Shown: positions 16,794 through 23,924 of the stretch, in pieces
How positions within the stretch are numbered: position 1 is the first letter of the stretch
Layout of the letters: each line of letters opens with the position of its first letter
Assembly (NCBI GenBank): GCA_965658025.1
Contig: CBFHQL010000015.1
Location: 1-37,550, forward strand
Source: UBA3537 sp965658025
GTDB lineage: Bacteria; Bacteroidota; Bacteroidia; Flavobacteriales; Flavobacteriaceae
DNA length: 37,550 nucleotides
Direction of reading: 5' to 3'
Translations under genes and position numbers: made by a program
The notes under the pieces: model-generated
Database searches by the model: none
What the model was told of the DNA's origin: nothing
The model's input: the letters and a program-made list of their open reading frames with translations, nothing else

Positions 16794-19349
16794 TTATCTG
16801 ATCATCAGTTTTGAATGAAAAACGCGTTGATTATCACCTGTAATTTTAATTAAATATAAGCCTGAATTGAATCGGCCATTATTTGCAATATCTATTCTAT
16901 TTGTTGTCATATTGCCTTCGTAAACTATTTTTCCAAGCAAATTGTATATCACAATATTAGCATTGGTTTCATCATTTAACAAAATTGTAAATTCATCTTT
17001 AGCTGGGTTTGGATAAATTTTTGCTAACAAGGAGTTATCCTCAAAATCTTCAGTACTTAATGCTTGAGAAAGAATGTAACGAAGTGGGCTAATTGCACCA
17101 CCATTTTGAAACAGTACTTGATCACCTGCTGCCGCTGGAGCTACACTATATCTAAAGTTTCCTTGTCCAGGTGGTTTCGCAAATAATGCATTGTTTCCAT
17201 CGCCAGTCCAACCATTCACTTTTCTTCTTTGGAACTGGTCATAACCATAGTTTTCATCAATTGTATCGCTTATCGGCACACCAGTTCTAGTGCTAACTCT
17301 AATTTCAGGATCTGATCCGGAACCATCATAAGTTGATTGATCTACAATCATGGTCCATGGTCCAGCGCCAATAACAGTGAGGTCGGCTGTAATTTCAACA
17401 TATCCGCCAGAAGCTGGTTGCCTATGGTCTGTGACAGTCCAAAGTTGTGTTGCTTCAGCAGGTCCTGTCGTTATTTCTGCAGCCCACTCTAACTGGCCTG
17501 TAGCAACATTAATGGTCATATAAAGTTCAGTTCCATCCAAACCACATGTTGCAATTTTATAAACATTAGGTTCAAGCCATAGTTCGGGACATGGTTGACC
17601 TGTAGAATCAAAAAACTGAATATTAACAGTAATTTCGTTGGAAGATACTGTTTCATTATTTGCATTATAAGCTACCGCTTGAACAGTATAAGCGCCCTCA
17701 GTATCTGGTGTCCAATCTAAAGTATATGGCTCAGTTGTGTCTTCTCCAAACAACACACCATTAAGCAAAAACTCTACTTTAGAGATACTTCCATTTTCAT
17801 CCACGGCATCTGCTGAAATTTGAATCGTTTCTCCTAAATCATACGTTTCACCATCTGATGGAGATGTTAATGATACTCTAAATGGGTCTTGATTAATATC
17901 TAAATCTATGATTTGAAGGTATAATGGCTGCGCACTACCCGATGCATTTTCCATCAAATAATAGTATAATTTACCATTGGCTATATGCACGCGGCCATGG
18001 TCAAAAGTTCTACCTGTTGTGGCCTGATATACTGTAACAAAATTATTGGTTCCACCTGCTGTTTTCTGAACTTTAACTCTGCCATTAACTAAATTAATAA
18101 TAAACACATTATCGCCTGCTGCATAAATAGCATCAGCACCTGCAAAATTCTCTGACGTTGTAAAATCACTAGCGCCTGCTGGTTTATAAGTATGTAAATT
18201 CTTTGTCACATTATATTGATTGTCTTTTACCCTACTAATAATGTGTACATCACCATTATCTGTGACTGTCCAATCAAAGCCTTGTACGATATATACCTGA
18301 TTTACTTGCGTAGTTTGCACATAATCTCCCGGCTCCATAACTTTTATGAAATCTGAATCATAGAGGGGTAAGCTAAAACTCTGTCCTTGATGGTTTTTCC
18401 AATTTGATGCCCCTGTTTGATCATCGGAATATGCATAATACACGCCATTTTGAAGTTGAAACTTGTCATTGTTATTAGCAGATCGTCGTTGGAAACCGAT
18501 GCGCATTTTGCCATTTACATACTTCATACTGCCATAAAGCCCCCAATTATATGTAATGCCAGGCTGATTACTTGCGTTTAGTGCATTAAAATCCGTGAAA
18601 TTAGACCAAGTTGATGTGTTGGCATCATATTTAGAAAACTTATACATACCATTAGTATGACCACCTTCTCGCATATTCATTAATAGATCTCCTGCATCGT
18701 TTAGAAAAAACTTTGGATACGTTAGTCCATCAAATTCGTTTTGTGGCGCACTTCCATTTAACTTTAAATGTTTATAACCACCATTTGTATTTTGCACAAA
18801 TTTATCTAAGGTAAATTCGGCATCAGTCACTGCAGCTGCATTGGCAATTGAATATGAATATCTAAAATAATCATTCGCCAAACTACCATCAGAGGGTCTA
18901 GATGCACTATAAGCATGCATGTCATACAGCAAATGTATTGTGCCATTTAAAGGGCTTATGCCAATTGCAATGGTATTGTGCGATTCTCCTAGCCACCATT
19001 TATTTTGAAAACCGGTATGCGTATGTGGAAACTCTATCGTAGCCATTGTACCTGTAACTGTATTGTATCTGGTTAACATCACATGTCTATCTGTTTTCCC
19101 ACCACGATACCATGTCATAAACACGTAATCTCCATAAGTCTTTATACAATCTCCATGAGCAGAAATGTTTCGCCCAAAAACAAAATCGTACGAGGTTGTA
19201 CTTCCATTATCTGAAGATGTATTAGGGACTTTGCTACCATTAAAATGCAAACCAAAATTAGTTATTTTCACTTCATTTTCAAGTTGCACCTGAGCTGAAA
19301 TAGAATAAGAGCATAACGCAAATAACAGAAATGCACATTTAACCTTCAT
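16794..19349 (-). CDS. PL24/PL25-type propeller lyase with novel module, T9SS
   Basis: This paralogue of the neighbouring lyase has 851 residues from the ATG at 19349. I chose this start because it begins a clean signal peptide (MKVKCAFLLF...SISAQ), while the longer frame from 19472 adds 41 unlikely residues and lies upstream of the promoter at 19393-19438. The propeller has His124 (GESHNT), His145 (YDMHAY), Tyr272 (WGLYG) and Arg288 (GFQRRS), so the lyase tetrad is intact. An Ig-like domain almost identical to that of the partner follows (about 495-580). Then comes a different C-terminal module (about 586-771; PCPELW, VYKIATCG, TDHRQPAS, YDQFQRRK) that also occurs as the stand-alone protein at 19885-20736. 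A T9SS domain (AKIYPNPAKDEF) ends it. The two lyases probably act together with different binding modules. Confidence 0.85.
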   Translation of the reverse strand: MKVKCAFLLFALCSYSISAQVQLENEVKITNFGLHFNGSKVPNTSSDNGSTTSYDFVFGRNISAHGDCIKTYGDYVFMTWYRGGKTDRHVMLTRYNTVTGTMATIEFPHTHTGFQNKWWLGESHNTIAIGISPLNGTIHLLYDMHAYSASRPSDGSLANDYFRYSYSIANAAAVTDAEFTLDKFVQNTNGGYKHLKLNGSAPQNEFDGLTYPKFFLNDAGDLLMNMREGGHTNGMYKFSKYDANTSTWSNFTDFNALNASNQPGITYNWGLYGSMKYVNGKMRIGFQRRSANNNDKFQLQNGVYYAYSDDQTGASNWKNHQGQSFSLPLYDSDFIKVMEPGDYVQTTQVNQVYIVQGFDWTVTDNGDVHIISRVKDNQYNVTKNLHTYKPAGASDFTTSENFAGADAIYAAGDNVFIINLVNGRVKVQKTAGGTNNFVTVYQATTGRTFDHGRVHIANGKLYYYLMENASGSAQPLYLQIIDLDINQDPFRVSLTSPSDGETYDLGETIQISADAVDENGSISKVEFLLNGVLFGEDTTEPYTLDWTPDTEGAYTVQAVAYNANNETVSSNEITVNIQFFDSTGQPCPELWLEPNVYKIATCGLDGTELYMTINVATGQLEWAAEITTGPAEATQLWTVTDHRQPASGGYVEITADLTVIGAGPWTMIVDQSTYDGSGSDPEIRVSTRTGVPISDTIDENYGYDQFQRRKVNGWTGDGNNALFAKPPGQGNFRYSVAPAAAGDQVLFQNGGAISPLRYILSQALSTEDFEDNSLLAKIYPNPAKDEFTILLNDETNANIVIYNLLGKIVYEGNMTTNRIDIANNGRFNSGLYLIKITGDNQRVFHSKLMIR

Positions 19350-19392
19350 TATTTTAAAACAACTATTTTTTATAATTCTTTTAGATATAGCA

Positions 19393-19438
19393 TAAATATA
19401 GGCGTAAAATCTTGAAAACACACCCTGCAATGTGCTGT
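19393..19438 (-). promoter_or_regulatory. Promoter with CAG-repeat element, lyase pair
   Basis: Minus-strand 15-mer ACAGCACATTGCAGG (19438-19424) precedes TATATTTA (19400-19393), 27 bases after the C of CAGG; the -7 box matches 5 of 6 fixed positions. It lies downstream of the rhaM stop codon and 44 bases before the ATG at 19349, so it would drive the two lyases independently of rhaM. The first ten bases are identical to the copy at 26144-26189 apart from one. Confidence 0.7.
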
Positions 19439-19468
19439 TTAAGTAGCTAAAGTGATTTACTGTTACAA

Positions 19469-19783
19469 TCATTTTAAATAAAATACTTCTTCTAAAGGAA
19501 TGGACACTGGAGAATTATCAGGGTTTACCACCATGATATCTGCCATGTAATCCCACCATTTTTTTACAATAATATTATTGGCTAAATCTTGCGAACTATT
19601 TTCCCCTGTAACTTTTTGAAAAGCAAATAAAGTGTTTGTTTCTTCATCCAAAAAAATGGAATATTCGCTAATACCGTTAGCCACTAGAAGTGATCTTAGC
19701 TCTGGCCAGAGTTCATCATGACGTTTTTTATAAATATCCTTCTGATTGTCTTTGAGTTTCATTTTAAACGCAATCCTTTCCAT
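19469..19783 (-). CDS. rhaM: L-rhamnose mutarotase
   Basis: This 104-residue cytosolic protein interconverts the alpha and beta anomers of L-rhamnose, supplying the form used by rhamnose isomerase. The whole sequence fits the RhaM family: AFKMKL at the start, KRHDELWPEL with His22, YSIFLD with Tyr41, KKWWDYM with Trp76 and Trp77, and NPDNSP followed by LEEVFYL at the end. His22 and Tyr41 correspond to active-site residues known for the family. It has no signal peptide. Its placement directly before the lyase pair is strong evidence that rhamnose is a product of this locus. It follows a strong terminator (19811-19854), so it must have its own promoter in the 28 bases between or rely on read-through; TGTATTTG just upstream is a weak -7 candidate. 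Confidence 0.96.
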   Translation of the reverse strand: MERIAFKMKLKDNQKDIYKKRHDELWPELRSLLVANGISEYSIFLDEETNTLFAFQKVTGENSSQDLANNIIVKKWWDYMADIMVVNPDNSPVSIPLEEVFYLK

Positions 19784-19810
19784 TGTTACTGTTCTTTACA
19801 AATACATGTA

Positions 19811-19854
19811 TAAAAAAAGTATCCCGTTAACAAAGGATAATGTAAACGGGATAC
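19811..19854 (-). terminator. Rho-independent terminator after the 283-residue protein gene
   Basis: GTATCCCGTT (19854-19845) pairs with AACGGGATAC (19828-19819) in a perfect 10-bp stem with a 16-base loop on the minus strand, followed by seven T's. It starts 30 bases after the stop at 19885 and separates this gene from rhaM. Confidence 0.88.
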
Positions 19855-19884
19855 AGCTAAAAGGTGTAATGAAGCTTATTCAGC

Positions 19885-20736
19885 TTATTCTTTTATAATT
19901 TTCTTACTGAAACTAGCACCGTTTTCACCGTCAAGTTTTACAATATACAAACCAGTGTTCAGTCCGCTTAAATCCATTTTAGTGGAAGTTATATTTCCTT
20001 CGGGTTTACTTGTAATTAGTTGTTTTCCAAGTAAATCATAAACAGAAATTTGTTTGATAGTTTGGTTCAAACCGTCAATTGTTAATACATCTTTAACAGG
20101 ATTTGAGATAAAAACAGAATTTTCATTAAATTCTTCAGTACCTAATGGAGCTATAAGAACAAATCGAAGGGGATCAATTCCTGAACCATCAAACTGGACA
20201 GGGTCACCTGCTGCAGATGGAGTTACACCATACCTTGAATTAGTACCATTTGGATTTCTTAGAAACAATGCATCGTTTCCTTGTACACCGCTATTTGTTT
20301 TTCTCCTTTGAAACTGGTCTAGACCAGAATAATCACCACCAAGAGGTGTTACACTTACAGGGTCACCACCTCTAACAGTAAGCGTTAAATTAGGATGACC
20401 TGAATCATCAGCTGTACACAAGGTAACGGCTCCTACCCCAGTAATGTTTGCTGTAATTTCCATTAATCCAGCAGAAGCTGGAGTTCTATGGTCTGTAATA
20501 GTAAAAAGTTGTGTTTCATCATTACCTGTTATTTCTGGTTGCCATTCTATAAGAGGGTTTCCTGGAGTAGCAGATACATTAATTGTCATGTAAAGTTCGG
20601 GCGTCAGACCACATGTTGAAATCTTATAAGTACCGTTCTCAGTCCAAATATCAGGACATGCTGGTTGGGCATATGCTTGAAGCGCAAACATTGCAAATAA
20701 TAAAAATGCACTAATTTTTAAAGTAGTTTTTTTCAT
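19885..20736 (-). CDS. Secreted stand-alone module protein with T9SS domain
   Basis: This 283-residue protein has a signal peptide (about 1-23, ending LQAYA), one module (about 25-205) and a T9SS sorting domain (about 210-283; SNPVKDVLTI, TGLYIVKLDG). The module is the one found near the C-terminus of the neighbouring 851-residue lyase: both have a CPxxW start, a YKIxTCG strand with ELYMTINV, TDHRxPAS, DQFQRRK, and a final AAGDxVxF...PLR(F/Y). No catalytic motif is evident, so a carbohydrate-binding role on the cell surface is the best guess; a new lyase or hydrolase cannot be excluded. I do not recognise a named family. It has its own promoter (20774-20819) and terminator, so it is monocistronic and could be made in larger amounts than the enzymes. 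Confidence 0.82.
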   Translation of the reverse strand: MKKTTLKISAFLLFAMFALQAYAQPACPDIWTENGTYKISTCGLTPELYMTINVSATPGNPLIEWQPEITGNDETQLFTITDHRTPASAGLMEITANITGVGAVTLCTADDSGHPNLTLTVRGGDPVSVTPLGGDYSGLDQFQRRKTNSGVQGNDALFLRNPNGTNSRYGVTPSAAGDPVQFDGSGIDPLRFVLIAPLGTEEFNENSVFISNPVKDVLTIDGLNQTIKQISVYDLLGKQLITSKPEGNITSTKMDLSGLNTGLYIVKLDGENGASFSKKIIKE

Positions 20737-20773
20737 AATTTATTGTATTTGTTGATTAATAATTAATTTATTT

Positions 20774-20819
20774 CAATAATACAATATTTAGTCACAGCTA
20801 GCATCCTGTTCTGTCCTGC
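20774..20819 (-). promoter_or_regulatory. Promoter with CAG-repeat element, module protein
   Basis: Minus-strand 15-mer GCAGGACAGAACAGG (20819-20805) shows the CAG units at 5-base steps most clearly. TATTATTG (20781-20774) follows at the shared spacing and matches 5 of 6 fixed positions of the -7 box. The start codon at 20736 lies 37 bases downstream. Confidence 0.7.
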
Positions 20820-20956
20820 AATACACTTGTTTCACTTATCATTCACAGCTTTTTTTAAGACTTTTTGTTGCATTTTAAAAGGGAGTAGAGTTCAAAATAA
20901 GCATGACATATTTATTTTATTTCAATTAATTAAATACGTTTTACTGCGGAATTAAT

Positions 20957-21133
20957 TCAATTAATTTTACAGTTAATTGTTATGACTTTATTGGGGTCTA
21001 CTTGAATAGGATCTGGCGGTTCTATATCAGAAGTTACGATTGTCTTTTGATCATCTGAGCAGGCAGAAAACAAAGCGCAAATCAAAAAAACTACATAAAA
21101 AAAATGAGCTCGATTACTAATAATATATTTCAT
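20957..21133 (-). CDS. Small lipoprotein, 58 residues
   Basis: A short frame from ATG 21133-21131 to TGA 20959-20957 encodes 58 residues. The N-terminal half is a convincing lipoprotein signal (FFYVVFLICALFSAC, lipobox FSAC with Cys25). The mature part is only 33 residues (SDDQKTIVTSDIEPPDPI and on), rich in Pro and Asp like the linkers after lipid-anchored cysteines in Bacteroidota. A promoter of the shared type (21155-21199) lies 21 bases upstream, which argues that it is expressed. I do not recognise a family. It may be a genuine tiny surface lipoprotein or the leftover 5' end of a lost enzyme gene; the DNA after the stop shows no obvious continuation. Confidence 0.6.
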   Translation of the reverse strand: MKYIISNRAHFFYVVFLICALFSACSDDQKTIVTSDIEPPDPIQVDPNKVITINCKIN

Positions 21134-21154
21134 GAAGCATGGTTTTCGTTTCTC

Positions 21155-21199
21155 TAAATATATACGCTCTAGACAAAAAACAGTCCTGTACTAGCATGA
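21155..21199 (-). promoter_or_regulatory. Promoter with CAG-repeat element, small lipoprotein
   Basis: Minus-strand 15-mer TCATGCTAGTACAGG (21199-21185) precedes TATATTTA (21162-21155), here 26 rather than 27 bases after the C of CAGG; the box matches 5 of 6 fixed positions. It lies 21 bases before the 58-residue gene. The rest of 21134-21284 shows no gene and no clear terminator for the sulfatase upstream. Confidence 0.62.
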
Positions 21200-21284
21200 T
21201 GAATGTTTACTTACTGAAAAAGCGCTTCTGGGGTTTAATTTAAAAGTTTTTGAATTAAAATAAACATCAATTAATCTTTTGGGT

Positions 21285-22955
21285 TTAGTCAGTTGTAACC
21301 CCACTTTTCCACCACGTTTCGTTAGGCTGAAAATCTTTTGAAAGCATCTCCATCCTAAATTGTTCTAATGATAACCACTTTTTATTTATGGTGTTATGTT
21401 TCCGTTCTACTGCTTTTGCTAGGTCGAACTCAGGATCTTCAATTGGAAGCTTAGCGTTGACTTCTTTTAACCAAGACATTAAATTGTTATTTAACGCTTT
21501 AGCAATTTCTGGTTTTTTGAAAATTACATTTAACGAATCATGCTCTGTTGATGGTAATTTATAAAGTTCTTGACGTCCATCCTCCCAATAATGAATCAGT
21601 TTCCAACCTTCTTGTTGAATCACAGAACTAGGTTCACCGCCTTGATTACCGTAATGCGGATAATGCCAATACAAGGGTCTTTCTATATTTAAATCTTTAC
21701 CGCCCAACAAAGGTTTTAAGCTGATACCATCTACGTGTTGTTCTCCATTAAGTTGTAAACCTGCTAGGTCTAAAAGAGTAGGATAAAAGTCGGTTGCAAT
21801 AACGGGATAGTCTGTTTTAGTACCACCATTTTGCATCCAAGGAACTTTTATGAAGAATGGCTCTTTTAAACCACCTTCCCATTGATATCCTTTTCCTCCT
21901 CTTAATGGTAAATTACTGGTGGCGTAATGATCTCCAGAAGCGACTCCACCATTATCGGATGTAAATACCACAATGGTGTTGTCATCTATCCCATTATTTT
22001 TCAAAGCTTCCAAAACAACTCCAACAGCATCGTCCAACGTTTCAACTAATCCACCATATATAGGATTGTCTTGAACTTGACGAATAGGCAAATTACGTTC
22101 CATCGCAAAACCTTTTTCCTCAATACCCATACTGTCAGCTTTATTCCTATATTTTTGCCATTTGTGTTTTGAAGTTTGAATAGGTGCATGTACTGCATAG
22201 AATGATAAAAAAGCGAAAAAGGTTGAATCTTTGTTTCTTTTTATAAAGTTGGCGGTTTCTTTTGCTAACCGCATACTTAAGTTTACTCCTTTTTTATCAT
22301 TAGTTAATTTAGAATTGTTCCAAGGCGAAAAATATCCACCTCTAGGTGAACCTGCTGCTATACCACCAATATTAATATCAAAACCATGGTCTTCTGGATA
22401 AGAACCTTCGCCTCCTAAATGCCACTTTCCAGCAAAAAAGGTATTATAGCCTTTTTGTTTTAAAGTTTCAGCTATTGTGATATCATCTTTGGGTAATTCA
22501 CGAAGATAATCTGCAGGCAACATTTTATCATGCCTGTTCCTAGTTCGCCAATCTGTTCCTGATTTGGCTCCAATCCAGTCAGTAATGCCATGTCGAGCCG
22601 TAAACTTTCCTGTTAATATACTTGCTCTAGATGGGCTACACACTCGACTTGCGGCGTACCCATTTGTGAAAATCATAGATTCATTTGCTAGCCGATCTAT
22701 ATTTGTTGTTTCGTAAAATTTACTTCCTGTAACTCCTAGATCGTGATACCCCAAATCGTCTACAAGAATAAAAAGAATGTTCGGTTTAATATATTTTTTT
22801 TCACTGTCTTTATTACAATTAAAAAGAATAAAAAAACTCAAAAACAGTAACCATATGAGTCCCTTGGTGAACTGAAAATTTTGTGATTTATAATTTAACA
22901 ATTTTTTTTGCAAAATGATTGTTTTTATCAGGACATGATAAAAAATAAATACCAC
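21285..22955 (-). CDS. S1 sulfatase, arylsulfatase A-like lipoprotein
   Basis: This formylglycine sulfatase is distinct from the one at 6918-8366. Numbered from the first ATG (22955; 556 residues), it has a hydrophobic segment (33-46) with FNC (Cys47) as probable lipidation site. The first metal motif is ILVDDLGYHDLG (Asp66-Asp67), the maturation motif CSPSR has Cys106, AGKWHLG follows, and the second metal site is FTSDNG. The CSPSRASILTGK context suggests an S1_16-like group. The start is doubtful: the ATG at 22955 gives 30 odd residues before the signal and a 68-base overlap with the gene upstream; a TTG at 22901 would give a normal-length signal and a 14-base overlap. It is the last gene of the GH3 operon. 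Substrate position is unknown. Confidence 0.88.
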   Translation of the reverse strand: MVFIFYHVLIKTIILQKKLLNYKSQNFQFTKGLIWLLFLSFFILFNCNKDSEKKYIKPNILFILVDDLGYHDLGVTGSKFYETTNIDRLANESMIFTNGYAASRVCSPSRASILTGKFTARHGITDWIGAKSGTDWRTRNRHDKMLPADYLRELPKDDITIAETLKQKGYNTFFAGKWHLGGEGSYPEDHGFDINIGGIAAGSPRGGYFSPWNNSKLTNDKKGVNLSMRLAKETANFIKRNKDSTFFAFLSFYAVHAPIQTSKHKWQKYRNKADSMGIEEKGFAMERNLPIRQVQDNPIYGGLVETLDDAVGVVLEALKNNGIDDNTIVVFTSDNGGVASGDHYATSNLPLRGGKGYQWEGGLKEPFFIKVPWMQNGGTKTDYPVIATDFYPTLLDLAGLQLNGEQHVDGISLKPLLGGKDLNIERPLYWHYPHYGNQGGEPSSVIQQEGWKLIHYWEDGRQELYKLPSTEHDSLNVIFKKPEIAKALNNNLMSWLKEVNAKLPIEDPEFDLAKAVERKHNTINKKWLSLEQFRMEMLSKDFQPNETWWKSGVTTD

Positions 22956-23895
22956 TTTCTAAATTACTGATATCTATTGTTTCTGTCGATTTTTGAGTAT
23001 GTAGTGTTCTGATAATAGTTCCATAGGCATTTGATAGGGTTAAATTAGAATTAATAGGCAGATTACTGATTTCTAATTTTCCACTTGTCGGATTTGGATA
23101 AATTTTCACTTCCTTTTGGTTTAAATCGTTTACCGATAAAGCGTTATAACAGGACGATTCTGTATTATTTAAATTAAAAGCTGTACTATCAGACACATTT
23201 GATCTGCGCAATACCATTTTATCCATAAAAAAGAAACTAGATCTAGCATCTACGATTATGGAGTAGTTTCCTGGCGTATTGAATGTAGCCCAAATAAACC
23301 TAAAAGAACTACCATCATTTGTATTGGTAACAAAACCCCAACGTTCATCGACAGGAAGGTTTACTGGGTGCCTATTCATAAAGGCTTTAAAATATCCATC
23401 AGTACTAGAACCTACTGGACAATCTCTATCTGGGTTATTTTGACAACTAGGCCTTGGCTCTAACTGTTGCGTAGCAGTTGAATTGTTTTGATTGGTAGCA
23501 TAAAAATCATCGGCGACTATACGAAGCCAAGCGTCATTGTGTTCTCCTCCTGAAGTACCTGTACCAATTCGTCCACGCCAAGCAAGTCTGTAAGTGCCAG
23601 GATTATTAATTTTTATATTGTAAGTAATTGGAGCTCCACTTAAAGCATTAAAAGACTGTGGCCCATTCCAAAATATATAATTTATGGTCGCTCCAGGTAA
23701 ATTAGGATCAGCCTCACTACCAGTTTGCCAATTTGAACCAGTAGGTAAGACTCCTGATTCCATTTCAATTGTTAACAATCCGTTTTGTTCTTCAAATGGC
23801 AATACGCCATCACAAGCTGATGTTTGAGAAAACGCAATATTAAAATTGATTAAAAACATTGCTATGAGTGTAATGTTTATTCTAATGTATTTCAT
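22888..23895 (-). CDS. Secreted carbohydrate-binding-type protein with T9SS domain
   Basis: This 335-residue protein has a signal peptide (about 1-23, ending FNIAFSQ), a beta-jelly-roll-like domain (about 35-235) and a T9SS sorting domain (about 260-335; VKIYPNPTSGKLEISN, LESGIYFLS). The central domain has LTIEMES, NNPGTYRLAWRGR, HNDAWLRI and FFFMDKMVLRR, a pattern also seen at the N-terminus of the 667-residue fusion protein (RVAIEAEYF, TNPGRYYVWARAL, FEFDKFIL). No catalytic residues are recognisable, so surface binding of the polymer is the most likely role. It lies 29 bases after GH3 and overlaps the sulfatase frame, consistent with one operon. Four cysteines near residues 166-177 could form disulfides. 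Confidence 0.82.
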   Translation of the reverse strand: MKYIRINITLIAMFLINFNIAFSQTSACDGVLPFEEQNGLLTIEMESGVLPTGSNWQTGSEADPNLPGATINYIFWNGPQSFNALSGAPITYNIKINNPGTYRLAWRGRIGTGTSGGEHNDAWLRIVADDFYATNQNNSTATQQLEPRPSCQNNPDRDCPVGSSTDGYFKAFMNRHPVNLPVDERWGFVTNTNDGSSFRFIWATFNTPGNYSIIVDARSSFFFMDKMVLRRSNVSDSTAFNLNNTESSCYNALSVNDLNQKEVKIYPNPTSGKLEISNLPINSNLTLSNAYGTIIRTLHTQKSTETIDISNLESGIYFLSCPDKNNHFAKKIVKL

Positions 23896-23924
23896 ATCGT
23901 TATAGTATCTAAAATCAAATATGT

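Noticed and set aside
14316..19349. Reading the two propeller proteins as sialidases because of BNR-like repeats
   Set aside because: The Asp-box pattern and sialidase arginine triad are not evident, whereas the His/His/Tyr/Arg tetrad spacing fits ulvan lyases.
21215..21235. AAGCGCTT palindrome near the end of the sulfatase operon as a terminator
   Set aside because: It is a short self-complementary palindrome with no room for a loop and no extended stem, so it was not called.
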